Shown piece by piece: positions 19,404-27,312 of a DNA stretch of 64,000 nucleotides. Position numbers and translations under genes: made by a program. How positions within the stretch are numbered: position 1 is the first letter of the stretch; each line of letters starts with the position of its first letter. Below the pieces are notes generated by a model. The model was not told the origin of the DNA. It saw only the letters and a program-made list of their open reading frames with translations, and made no database searches. The DNA comes from Photorhabdus laumondii subsp. laumondii. GTDB taxonomy: Bacteria > Pseudomonadota > Gammaproteobacteria > Enterobacterales > Enterobacteriaceae. The stretch is from contig NZ_CP024901.1 in the NCBI RefSeq assembly GCF_003343245.1, positions 124,001 to 188,000 of the forward strand. The letters are read 5' to 3'.

Positions 19404-19426
19404 CTCAATTTCCCAACAGAATCCCT

Positions 19427-19765
19427 ATGACAACTTTTCCTGCAAATCAGCGGGTGGCGAAGCCATGACCGCCACCTGTGCTTGTCTGGCAAACTCTACT
19501 TACACGTCTGCTGGAGCAACATTATGGCCTCACCCTGAATGACACGCCGTTCAGCGATGAAACTGTTATTCAGGAACATATCAACGCTGGTATTACATTG
19601 GCTGATGCCGTTAACTTTTTGGTAGAAAAGTACGAACTGGTTCGTATCGACCTCAGGAGGTTTAACTGTCAGGAGCAATCACCTTATCTTCGGGCTGTAG
19701 ATATTTTACGGGCAAGGCAAGCAACCGGCCTTTTGCGGCAAAGCCATCATCCTTCAACTCGCTGA
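19427..19765 (+). pseudogene. cbtA: CbtA/YeeV-type toxin with an in-frame TGA
   Basis: From the ATG at 19427 the frame reads MTTFPANQRVAKP, then TGA at 19466-19468, then [20 protein letters not shown] and the rest of the toxin to 19765. In E. coli CbtA the equivalent stretch is AAKPCLSPVAVWQMLL, so the stop replaces a cysteine codon. CbtA inhibits polymerisation of FtsZ and MreB. Translation could restart at the GTG at 19478 and give 95 residues with the conserved core but no first 17 residues. The most likely reading is a nonsense mutation; selenocysteine insertion is a remote alternative. Confidence 0.8.
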
Positions 19766-19830
19766 ATCTTGCGAGCCGTCTTCCCGAATTACATTCCCGA
19801 TCTTTCTTCCTTATTTACTCACTACATAAT

Positions 19831-19865
19831 GCGCCTGCCACTCCCGGCAGGCGCGTTTGCTTTTA
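19831..19865 (+). terminator. Hairpin after cbtA
   Basis: A 9-bp stem GCGCCTGCC / GGCAGGCGC with a 6-nt loop, followed by GTTTGCTTTT. Confidence 0.6.
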
Positions 19866-19878
19866 TACGGACAAAAAC

Positions 19879-20712
19879 ATGCAAACAGAAGCTGAAGTCT
19901 TAACTGACCATAATGAGCTAATTTGCTCGACCAGTATTGAACGTATCGTCACAGGACGTGATGCTGCGCTGAGCCTGATAGAAATTCTGATCCATAAGCT
20001 TGATGATATCTCACGGCTAACCTCCAGCATCGGTGGTGATGTGGCGGAGCATTGGGCGATGCGACAGGGCCATTCCTTTGACTGCTGGCTGATGCAACCA
20101 GTAGATAAAGCAATGCCGGTGATTACCCGCAATATCGACCGCAGTATCTGGCGCGATCTCATGCTGAAGTCCGGGATGTTGACGTTAATGGACGCTGAGG
20201 CGTGTAGTCAGTGGGCTAAGAACCTCGAAGAAGGCGATCTTCCGGCAATCAGCGAAGCGAATATCCTGAGTACGTTTGAGCAGCTTCATCACAACAAACA
20301 GGAGGTCTTTGAACGTGGCATCATCAATGTGTTCAGGGGATTAAGCTGGGACTACAAAACCAATAATCCCTGCTGTTTCGGCAAGAAGATCATCATCAAC
20401 AATCTGGTGAAGCATGACCGATGGGGCTACAGCCTGAACTGGGGCTGGCGGCGTGATCAGTTAGCCGATCTGGAACGGATGCTTCACCTGCTGGATGGTA
20501 AAACCATTCCCGATAATCGGCATGATGTTTCTATCCGGTTTATGGATTTTGTCCGCGATAATCCACATCAGCAGGTCTTCGAGGATGATCTCTTTATCAT
20601 TCGTTATTTTCAGAAAGGCAGCGGACATATCACGTTTAAACGCCCTGATCTGGTAGAGAAGATGAATGATATCGTGGCGAAGCATTATCCTGGGGCGCTA
20701 CCAGCAAAATAA
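19879..20712 (+). CDS. DUF4942-domain protein
   Basis: A 277-residue soluble protein of the family that follows CbtA in many enterobacterial islands. It starts MQTEAEVLTDHNELICSTSI and has conserved stretches RNIDRSIWRDLMLKSGMLTL and VFRGLSWDYKTNNPCCFGKK. The function is unknown; a link to DNA modification has been suggested for relatives but nothing here shows it. The position after cbeA/cbtA and before rhuM is the usual one. Confidence 0.85.
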   Translation: MQTEAEVLTDHNELICSTSIERIVTGRDAALSLIEILIHKLDDISRLTSSIGGDVAEHWAMRQGHSFDCWLMQPVDKAMPVITRNIDRSIWRDLMLKSGMLTLMDAEACSQWAKNLEEGDLPAISEANILSTFEQLHHNKQEVFERGIINVFRGLSWDYKTNNPCCFGKKIIINNLVKHDRWGYSLNWGWRRDQLADLERMLHLLDGKTIPDNRHDVSIRFMDFVRDNPHQQVFEDDLFIIRYFQKGSGHITFKRPDLVEKMNDIVAKHYPGALPAK

Positions 20713-20799
20713 ACGCTATCTGCGTAATGAGCTTCACCAGGGATATCTGGCATACTAAGCGGATTACAGCATTATGAGTCAGATGTAAGCGGAGGCGGC

Positions 20800-21837
20800 A
20801 TGACAGATAAATACTTAACCCAATCCCCGGCAGGCGAATTTGTTATGTTTGCCAGCGATGACGGTGATGTACGTGTTGAATGCCGCTTTGAGCAAGAAAC
20901 ACTATGGCTCCCTCAGGCAACCATCGCAAACCTTTATCAGATCACCCCCCAGGCCGTTACCCAGCACATTAAAGCGATCTATGAAGAAGGCGAGCTTGAA
21001 CAAAACGCAACCTGTAAGTCTTACTTACAAGTTCAACAGGAAGGTAGTCGCCAGGTAAGTCGCAATCGGCTTCACTACAGCCTGCCTGTCATCCTTGCTG
21101 TTGGCTATCGCGTTCGTTCCCCTCGCGGCACACAGTTCCGCCAGTGGGCCACCCAGACGCTTCAGGAATACCTGATCAAAGGTTTTGTGATGGACGATGA
21201 GCGGCTGAAAAATCCGCCTGTTGGTTCTTCTGCTGTACCGGACTATTTCGATGAGATGCTCGAACGCATCCGCGATATTCGGGCCAGCGAGCGCCGGGTG
21301 TATTTGCGGGTGCGGGAGATCTTTGCATTAGCGGCTGACTATCAACCGTCGTTGAAAGAAACCACGCAGTTTTTTCAAACCATCCAGAACAAGTTGCATT
21401 TTGCCTGTACCGGACATACCGCCGCTGAACTCATTCATCTGCGTGCTGACGCCAGCCAGCCGCACATGGGCTTGACCAGTTATAAAGGCAAAGAGGTGCG
21501 CAAATGTGATGTGACGGTGGCAAAAAACTACCTTAATCAGGATGAGGTCAGCGAACTCAATCGTGTGGTTAACATGTGGCTGGATTTTGCCGAGGATCAG
21601 GCCCGTCGTCGTCAGCAGGTCTTTTTACGCGACTGGCAGGATAAGCTGGATCAGTTCCTGCAATTTAACGACCGCGAGGTTCTGCAAGGCGCAGGTAAAG
21701 TCAGTAAGAAAATGGCCGATGAAAAAGCGCAGGCGGAATATAGTCAGTTTGCTGAACAACACCGGCGCTTAAAAGAAGCCGAAGGTGAGAAGGATATCGC
21801 CGGTTTGCTACAGTGGAAAACAGAGCCTAAAAAGTAG
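20800..21837 (+). CDS. rhuM: RhuM-family protein
   Basis: A 345-residue protein of the RhuM family, first named in Salmonella SPI-3 (itself a selC island). The N-terminus (VECRFEQETLWLPQATIANL, then YQITPQAVTQHIKAIYEEGE) looks like a KilA/Rha-like DNA-binding region; the C-terminal third is a charged helical region. The function is unproven, and relatives occur with toxin-antitoxin and defence genes. Intact frame. Part of this protein (the AADYQPSLKETTQFFQTIQN region) is repeated as a fragment just beyond the right attachment site. Confidence 0.88.
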   Translation: MTDKYLTQSPAGEFVMFASDDGDVRVECRFEQETLWLPQATIANLYQITPQAVTQHIKAIYEEGELEQNATCKSYLQVQQEGSRQVSRNRLHYSLPVILAVGYRVRSPRGTQFRQWATQTLQEYLIKGFVMDDERLKNPPVGSSAVPDYFDEMLERIRDIRASERRVYLRVREIFALAADYQPSLKETTQFFQTIQNKLHFACTGHTAAELIHLRADASQPHMGLTSYKGKEVRKCDVTVAKNYLNQDEVSELNRVVNMWLDFAEDQARRRQQVFLRDWQDKLDQFLQFNDREVLQGAGKVSKKMADEKAQAEYSQFAEQHRRLKEAEGEKDIAGLLQWKTEPKK

Positions 21838-21871
21838 CTCAGGATGCCCCCGAACCCTACAAGCAAAATCA

Positions 21872-21891
21872 TTTGGGGGTGCTTATGGGGG
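21872..21891 (+). repeat. Possible integrase arm site, right
   Basis: TTTGGGGGTGCTTATGGGGG resembles the sequence at 8266-8286 next to the integrase. It lies about 60 bp inside the right attachment core. Confidence 0.4.
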
Positions 21892-21949
21892 TTACTCATT
21901 TATCCAATACGAAATGACAGAATTAAATCAACAAGTTAATAATCAAATA

Positions 21950-21963
21950 CGACTCCTGTGATC
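21950..21963 (+). repeat. Right attachment core (attR), truncated
   Basis: CGACTCCTGTGATC is identical to 8135-8148 in selC. After this the match stops; the last bases of selC (TTCCGCCA) are absent and rhuM-like coding sequence begins at once. Confidence 0.65.
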
Positions 21964-22138
21964 GAGCGGTTGAAAAAGATTTTCACGATGGCAGCAGACT
22001 ATGAACCATCTAATAAAGAAACAACACGTTTCTTTAAGACAATTCAAAACAAATTACATTTTGCTTGTACGGGTATGACTGCTGCTGAACTTATCGCCAA
22101 CCATTTTTCTGCTTGTTCTGCGGAAACTTTTTCATTTT
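21958..22138 (+). pseudogene. Internal fragment of a second rhuM fused to an alkA scrap
   Basis: The frame reads IERLKKIFTMAADYEPSNKE and TTRFFKTIQNKLHFACTGMT, clearly homologous to residues about 170-210 of the intact RhuM at 20800 but only about 70-80% identical by eye, so not a recent copy. At about 22095 it switches to a 43-bp piece that matches the alkA gene (35747-35790). It marks old recombination at the island border. Confidence 0.7.
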
Positions 22139-22181
22139 GAGAGAACCTTTAAATACTTCCCTTGATCGCGAAAGTAAAATA

Positions 22182-22320
22182 TATACCCAATGGATTTCAA
22201 GATGGATCGCGGCGGCAAGGGAGCGAATCCCCGGGAGCATAGATAACGATGTGACCGGGGTGAGTGAGTGCAGCCAACAAAGAAGCAACTAAAGAAGCAA
22301 CTTGAAAGATGACGGGTATA
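22182..22320. repeat. ERIC element 1 (139 bp)
   Basis: Enterobacterial repetitive intergenic consensus, ends TATACCC...GGGTATA, with the conserved centre AATCCCCGGGAGCATAGATA and GTGACCGGGGTGAGTGAGTG. It is 12 bp longer than the others because AAAGAAGCAACT is tandemly duplicated. Confidence 0.9.
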
Positions 22321-22352
22321 AACAATGTTGTTCCTGACAAGGTGATCTCGTC

Positions 22353-22523
22353 ATGATGACTCGCTCTGCATTGAAAAAAGACAAACAGGTCCCTGAATAC
22401 CCTCGCCGAAAAATTGATGAACTGGGCGATCCGTTGCTTGCGCTGGATCTTGCATATTCAGCAGCACTGATGTCAGTGCTGCATCTCTGGCGAAGGTATG
22501 GTCACACAGGCAGACGGTCATAG
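22353..22523 (+). pseudogene. Possible transposase N-terminal remnant
   Basis: A 56-codon frame starting MMTRSALKKDKQVPEYPRRK, then IDELGDPLLALDLAYSAAL. The first 35 residues resemble the N-terminus of some IS5-like transposases; the rest looks unrelated. It overlaps the 3' end of the IclR gene on the other strand. I am not sure it was ever this gene. Confidence 0.3.
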
Positions 22524-23272
22524 ATACATTTGGCGGCCTGACGCAGGCTGGGCAGAATTTTTTCCAGCAATACGGATTCGGATGTGCGTGTTGGCTGTGT
22601 GGATACATTAATGGCTGCAATAACCTGATCACGTTGATTCATAATGGGAACCGCGATGGATCTTAAGCCCAGTTCAAGCTCCTGATTGACTATCGCATAT
22701 CCTTGGGCCTGCACCTGTGTCAGAATCCCCAGTAATGCATTACGTTCTACCAACGTATGGGGAGTGTAGCGTTCCAGTATATAGTTTGCCAGAAAGGCTT
22801 GCTGCTCCTCAGGTGTTTTATAGGCTAATAAAACGCGTCCCATAGAGGTGGCAACAGCAGGCAGGCGTGTACCAATTCCCAGATTGACTGACATAATATG
22901 ATGTGTCATATATCTGGCTACATAGACGATTTCAGAACCATCTAAGACTGAAACCGAGCAGGATTCCCCGGTTTCGTTACTGACCTGTTCAATAAACGGT
23001 TGAACAATGTTCACGATTGGCTGTGATGCTAAATAGGAATACCCCAGTTGCAGCACTTTTGGCGACAGCCAAAAAAGTTTCCCGTCACTCTCTGTATACC
23101 CCAACACGCTGAGTGTAAATAAAAAGCGTCGGGCAGTTGCCCTGCTCAGCCCGGAAAGCTTGGCCACCTCACTTAAAGACAGCTTATTTGCTGCTCGATT
23201 AAAGACCTGGATCACAGAAAGACCACGTGCCAGTGACGTAACGAACTCTTTTGACTCTTCAGGTATTGACAT
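22502..23272 (-). CDS. IclR-family regulator (PcaR/PcaU/PobR type)
   Basis: A 256-residue transcription factor from the ATG at 23272. The winged helix is at about residues 14-75 (KLSLSEVAKLSGLSRATARR) and the effector-binding IclR domain follows (about 85-255, with ATSMGRVLLAYKTPEEQQAF). It closely resembles regulators of protocatechuate and beta-ketoadipate genes, where the ligand is a pathway metabolite. It is divergent from the hydroquinone genes and probably activates them. A longer frame starts at 23311, but that ATG lies inside a candidate operator, so the shorter form is preferred. Confidence 0.88.
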   Translation of the reverse strand: MSIPEESKEFVTSLARGLSVIQVFNRAANKLSLSEVAKLSGLSRATARRFLFTLSVLGYTESDGKLFWLSPKVLQLGYSYLASQPIVNIVQPFIEQVSNETGESCSVSVLDGSEIVYVARYMTHHIMSVNLGIGTRLPAVATSMGRVLLAYKTPEEQQAFLANYILERYTPHTLVERNALLGILTQVQAQGYAIVNQELELGLRSIAVPIMNQRDQVIAAINVSTQPTRTSESVLLEKILPSLRQAAKCIYDRLPV

Positions 23273-23301
23273 TTTATTAACACGTTTCCAATATCTAATT
23301 G

Positions 23302-23340
23302 GTGTTCGCATGGTGATTTTTTTGTTCTCTATGCGAACAC
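23302..23340. promoter_or_regulatory. Candidate IclR-family operator (10-bp inverted repeat)
   Basis: GTGTTCGCAT (23302-23311) and ATGCGAACAC (23331-23340) form a perfect 10-bp inverted repeat with a 19-bp spacer in the gap between the regulator and the catabolic operon. Known PcaU/PcaR sites also use 10-bp repeats. Binding is inferred. Confidence 0.65.
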
Positions 23341-23416
23341 GGAGTGACTTGATGATATAAAAATAAAATCCATTTCAAGGTCTCAATCCATACTTTCGTT
23401 AAGGAGATAAAACATC

Positions 23417-23917
23417 ATGTTAGTGCAATATAAAACAGCATTCGCATCAATCGATAATTATCACAAAGGTGGGATCCAAGCGCTGGTTGAAGATCCCAAA
23501 CGTTACGTTTTTTCCAACATGTATGAAATCGCGGCAACCAGTGCACCCTACGACCGTATCGTTGCTGCGATCAATTTAGACTATACCATCGAGATCGCTC
23601 GTGCCGAAGGGACATCGCCCTGGTTTGCCTGTGCGCACGACGAATTTGTGGTTGCTATGGATTATGATGTTGAGGTGCATTTTGTCAAGCTGACTGATGA
23701 ATCGGTCATTGATGAAGATAAAGATGGCGCTGTTAAGCTGAATGGCACTCCCGATGGGCAAAAAATGGGATGTATCTACCTCAAACGTGGGCACCAGGCC
23801 CTCCTGCCTGAAAAAGTGGCTTATCGCTTCCATGCTGATAAGCCTGCAACTCTGATGATTCAGTCAATTCTCGGTGATGTCTCAGTCCAGAAATGGGCTG
23901 ATATCTGCCTGAATTAA
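23417..23917 (+). CDS. hapC: Hydroquinone 1,2-dioxygenase, small subunit (HapC/PnpC-like)
   Basis: A 166-residue cupin-like protein starting MLVQYKTAFASIDNYHKGGI, with DEFVVAMDYDVEVHFVKLTD and GHQALLPEKVAYRFHADKPA. It matches the small subunit of the two-component Fe(II) hydroquinone dioxygenase that opens hydroquinone to 4-hydroxymuconic semialdehyde. In known enzymes this subunit lacks the metal site. A strong site (AAGGAGATAA) precedes the ATG. It is the first gene of a seven-gene operon with the large subunit 43 bp downstream. The identification comes from family memory plus context, not a search. Confidence 0.85.
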   Translation: MLVQYKTAFASIDNYHKGGIQALVEDPKRYVFSNMYEIAATSAPYDRIVAAINLDYTIEIARAEGTSPWFACAHDEFVVAMDYDVEVHFVKLTDESVIDEDKDGAVKLNGTPDGQKMGCIYLKRGHQALLPEKVAYRFHADKPATLMIQSILGDVSVQKWADICLN

Positions 23918-23960
23918 TTGAATTTGATGGTTTTTCCCAGCATAACTGAGGGCTGAAAAA

Positions 23961-24938
23961 ATGAATACGAATTTAAAATGTACAATAGATAATACCGAAA
24001 CGGGCTATCAAACTTTTACCGCTGGCCATTTTACGTTTGATCGCTGCGAGTACTTCGCCTACATCAGTTGCCCGACAGGGGAACATATGATACCGATCGA
24101 TGACTACCTCAAAGCTTTGATGCGTGATATTGCCTGGGGATTTTTTTATGGCACTGTTGCGTTTGATGATGTACTGGGCACGACTAATCATTACGGTAAC
24201 GTCGATTTGTACATGGGGTCATTCCATAAAGAATGGACCCGTGCTGGCCGTGATTATAAAGAGAATTTCAAATCTGACGAGCTGATGGCGATTTTCAAAG
24301 CCATGATTTCTGACTGGACCAACACCGGGTTTGATCCCTTCGCTGCACCGCAGGAAACGGGAGTGGCGTGGGGACGCAAAAATGGCAATGAAGATCGTTT
24401 AATCGGGCGTAAACGTGAAGTGGCTAAACGCATGGTGGGCATTCCGGGTGATGCGCCGCTGCGTTCAGATGATAATGGTCATCCGGTTAACCGGGCTTTC
24501 ATGGATGTAAATCAGGAGCAGCCCGTCGTGAAAGCTGAACCAGGCTTTGAAGGTGAACTGCATGCGTTCAACCTGTTTGGTTATCTCTCCCGTTCGGATA
24601 TGACCTGGAATCCGTCAGTGGTTTCCGTGGTGCGTCAGAGTCTGTTTTGCCCGACTACCGAAGAGTTTATTCTTCCTATTGACCACGGTAATGACCGTGC
24701 CGAATGGTTCATCCAGTTGTCTGATGAAATTGCCTGGGATATCAAGGATGGCAAGAGCAGCAGCCCACTGGCGAAAGTCACCATGCGTGCCGGGGATATT
24801 GCTGCCATGCCAGGAGATATTCGCCATCAGGGAATGTCGCCCAAGCGCTCCATGTTACTGGTGTGGGAAAATGGTTCGCCTGAAATCATGGACATGATCA
24901 AGGATGGTACCATTCCGATGGTTCCGGTGACATTCTAA
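23961..24938 (+). CDS. hapD: Hydroquinone 1,2-dioxygenase, large subunit (HapD/PnpD-like)
   Basis: A 325-residue catalytic subunit. The C-terminal cupin carries the probable iron ligands H242 and E248 (PIDHGNDRAEWF) and H289 (MPGDIRHQGMSPKRS); these assignments are inferred from spacing in related enzymes. The N-terminal half has MIPIDDYLKALMRDIAWGFF and NTGFDPFAAPQETGVAWGRK. With the small subunit it would form an alpha2beta2 dioxygenase that converts hydroquinone and O2 to 4-hydroxymuconic semialdehyde. No gene for a phenol, nitrophenol or hydroxyacetophenone monooxygenase is present, so hydroquinone itself seems to be the entry substrate. Confidence 0.87.
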   Translation: MNTNLKCTIDNTETGYQTFTAGHFTFDRCEYFAYISCPTGEHMIPIDDYLKALMRDIAWGFFYGTVAFDDVLGTTNHYGNVDLYMGSFHKEWTRAGRDYKENFKSDELMAIFKAMISDWTNTGFDPFAAPQETGVAWGRKNGNEDRLIGRKREVAKRMVGIPGDAPLRSDDNGHPVNRAFMDVNQEQPVVKAEPGFEGELHAFNLFGYLSRSDMTWNPSVVSVVRQSLFCPTTEEFILPIDHGNDRAEWFIQLSDEIAWDIKDGKSSSPLAKVTMRAGDIAAMPGDIRHQGMSPKRSMLLVWENGSPEIMDMIKDGTIPMVPVTF

Positions 24939-24957
24939 TCAGGGTGAGGATATACCC

Positions 24958-26427
24958 ATGCGTATACAGAACAAAATGCTGATAAACGGTGACTGGATAG
25001 ATGCGTCCGACGGTCAGACTATTGAAGTCATGAATCCTCATGATGGCTCACTTATTACCCGGGTTGCTGAAGCAAAAGAGGCCGATGTGGATTGTGCAGT
25101 GGCTGCTGCAAAAGCCGCCTACCCCGCTTGGGGTAGGTTGCAGGCATCTGAAAGAGGGGCTTTGTTGCTAAAACTGGCTGATAAAATTGAAGAACATGCA
25201 GCAGAACTCGCTCAACTGGAAACTATGGATACAGGACATCCGATCCGCGATACGCTGAATATAGATGTTCCCCGCACGGCATACTGTTTCCGCTATTTTG
25301 GTGGAATGGCAGATAAACTTGAAGGCAGCGTAATTCCGGTAGAAGAAGGTTTTCTGAACTATACCACACGTGAGCCCATTGGCGTGGTGGGTCAAATCGT
25401 CCCCTGGAACTTCCCTTTGATGTTTACCAGTTGGAAGATGGCACCAGCTCTTGCTGCCGGTAACACGATTGTGATCAAGCCTTCGGAAATCACGCCTCTG
25501 AGTACGCTGCGTATTGCTGAACTGATGATGGAAGTGGGCTTTCCTCCTGGCGTGATTAACGTGGTGGTGGGATATGGGAATAGTGCCGGAGCGAGATTGT
25601 CGGAGCATGAAGATGTGGGCAAAATTGCTTTTACCGGATCGACAATGACCGGGCAGAGCATTGTTGCCGCCTCAGCGGGTAACCTGAAGAAAGTACAGTT
25701 GGAGTTGGGCGGCAAAGGGGCCAATATCATTTTTGAAGATGCCGATCTGACCAAAGCCGTTGGCGGCAGTGCTTGGGCCATCTTTCATAATCAGGGGCAG
25801 GCGTGTATTGCCGGATCGCGCATTATCCTACATGAAAGTATTGCTGATGCTTTTCTGGAGAAGTTCCTAACGCTGGCCGGTTCCATCCGTCTGGGCGATC
25901 CTTTGTTACCGGAGACGGAAATGGGGCCGGTGACCTCTTTGCAACACAGGGAGCGCGTGTTGGCTTACTGCGACGTTGCCCGTTCACAAGGGTGTGAGAT
26001 CCTGCTGGGCGGTAAGCCGCCAGCGGATCCCGCTCTTGCCAATGGCTGTTACATTGAACCAACCGTCGTCAGGGCGAAATATTCCGATCGCATTGCACAG
26101 GAGGAGGTGTTCGGCCCCTTTGTGACGGTTATTACCTTCAAGAATGATGAAGAAGCGCTGGCGATTGCCAACAGCACCGAATATGGGCTGGGTTCAGGGC
26201 TATGGACCAAAGACATCAGCCGTGCTCACAGGTTTGCCCGTGATATGCATGCTGGCATGGTGTGGATCAATTGCTACAAGCGCGTCAACCCGGCCAGTCC
26301 GTTTGGTGGCGTGGGGCGTTCAGGCTATGGTCGTGAGATGGGGTTTGAAGTGATGCGTGAATATACTCAGGTGAAATCTGTGTGGGTCAATGTTGATGCA
26401 AAAATCCCGCCTTTTTACCAGAGATAA
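24958..26427 (+). CDS. 4-hydroxymuconic semialdehyde dehydrogenase (ALDH family)
   Basis: A 489-residue NAD(P)+-dependent aldehyde dehydrogenase. Visible motifs are VPWNFPLMFTSWKMAPALAA (cofactor region), FTGSTMTGQSI, ELGGKGANIIFEDADLTKAV (general base Glu), FHNQGQACIAGSRIILHE (catalytic Cys) and EEVFGPFVTVITF. The position right after the dioxygenase subunits points to oxidation of 4-hydroxymuconic semialdehyde to maleylacetate, as PnpE does in nitrophenol degraders. By sequence alone betaine or other aldehydes would also be possible. Confidence 0.85.
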   Translation: MRIQNKMLINGDWIDASDGQTIEVMNPHDGSLITRVAEAKEADVDCAVAAAKAAYPAWGRLQASERGALLLKLADKIEEHAAELAQLETMDTGHPIRDTLNIDVPRTAYCFRYFGGMADKLEGSVIPVEEGFLNYTTREPIGVVGQIVPWNFPLMFTSWKMAPALAAGNTIVIKPSEITPLSTLRIAELMMEVGFPPGVINVVVGYGNSAGARLSEHEDVGKIAFTGSTMTGQSIVAASAGNLKKVQLELGGKGANIIFEDADLTKAVGGSAWAIFHNQGQACIAGSRIILHESIADAFLEKFLTLAGSIRLGDPLLPETEMGPVTSLQHRERVLAYCDVARSQGCEILLGGKPPADPALANGCYIEPTVVRAKYSDRIAQEEVFGPFVTVITFKNDEEALAIANSTEYGLGSGLWTKDISRAHRFARDMHAGMVWINCYKRVNPASPFGGVGRSGYGREMGFEVMREYTQVKSVWVNVDAKIPPFYQR

Positions 26428-26448
26428 ATTCGCATCAGGGGGAACGCT

Positions 26449-27312
26449 ATGACAAAAATAATAGCACTGAAACAGGCTGTCTGCGAACTGGTACAGGACG
26501 GTAATATCCTTGCGCTGGAAGGATTTACTCACCTGATCCCCTTTGCTGCGGGACATGAGATTATCCGGCAACGCAAAAAAGATCTGACATTGATCCGCAT
26601 GACGCCGGATGTGATTTACGACCAGCTTATTGGCATGGGGTGTGCCAGAAAGATAATTTTCTCCTGGGGCGGAAACCCCGGAGTGGGATCGCTGCACCGC
26701 TTGCGCGATGCGGTGGAAAAGGGCTGGCCTCATACGCTAGAGATCGAAGAGCATGCCCATGCAGATATGGCCAATGCCTATGATGCGGGAGCGGCAAATC
26801 TGCCGTTTGCCGTCCTGCGTGGCTATCTCGGCTCTGATATTCCCAAATACACGACGACGATTAAACAGATAAATTGTCCGTTTACGGGGCAGAGGCTGGC
26901 AGCAGTACCCGCGATCCGTCCTGATGTCACGATAATTCATGCCCAACAGGCTGATAGAAAGGGCAATGTTCTGTTATGGGGCATCATTGGGGTACAGAAA
27001 GAGGCCGTACTGGCGGCCCAAAAAGTCATCGTGACGGTGGAAGAAGTGGTTGACGTCCTCAAGCCCGCGATGAACCAGGTAGTACTTCCCGGATGGGTGA
27101 TTGACGCGATCTGCGTGATCCCCGGCGGGGCGTTTCCTTCATATGCGCAGGGTTACTATAAGCGTAACAATGCGTTCTACCAGAACTGGGACAGCATTGC
27201 CCGTGACCGCCAAACGTTCAGCGACTGGATGGAGAAACACGTACTAGGGACGGCAGATTTCGCTGCCTTCAAACTGAGCTTGGAGAAAGAGCAAAAAGGA
27301 GAGGTAGCGTGA
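26449..27312 (+). CDS. catI: 3-oxoadipate CoA-transferase, subunit A (CatI-like)
   Basis: A 287-residue class I CoA-transferase alpha subunit (MTKIIALKQAVCELVQDGNI, then EGFTHLIPFAAGHEIIRQRK). It belongs to the CatI/glutaconate-transferase-like branch, which is longer than PcaI. With subunit B it moves CoA from succinyl-CoA to 3-oxoadipate. Its stop overlaps the start of catJ by four bases, so the subunits are translationally coupled. Confidence 0.88.
   Translation: MTKIIALKQAVCELVQDGNILALEGFTHLIPFAAGHEIIRQRKKDLTLIRMTPDVIYDQLIGMGCARKIIFSWGGNPGVGSLHRLRDAVEKGWPHTLEIEEHAHADMANAYDAGAANLPFAVLRGYLGSDIPKYTTTIKQINCPFTGQRLAAVPAIRPDVTIIHAQQADRKGNVLLWGIIGVQKEAVLAAQKVIVTVEEVVDVLKPAMNQVVLPGWVIDAICVIPGGAFPSYAQGYYKRNNAFYQNWDSIARDRQTFSDWMEKHVLGTADFAAFKLSLEKEQKGEVA

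Larger units (their letters stand above)
8135..21963. mobile_element. Genomic island integrated in selC
   Basis: The left edge is the 3' end of selC, followed at once by a P4-type integrase. The right edge is a 14-bp direct repeat of the selC 3' region. Cargo is typical of enterobacterial islands: a candidate defence gene, two insertion sequences, a RadC/CbeA/CbtA/DUF4942 block and rhuM. G-rich repeats just inside each end (8266 and 21872) resemble each other and may be integrase arm sites. The right border is truncated, so excision may no longer be possible. Confidence 0.8.

Noticed and set aside
19466..19468. Selenocysteine codon in cbtA as the primary explanation
   Set aside because: No hairpin resembling a bacterial SECIS is evident right after the TGA and no CbtA selenoprotein is known to me; kept only as a testable alternative to a nonsense mutation.
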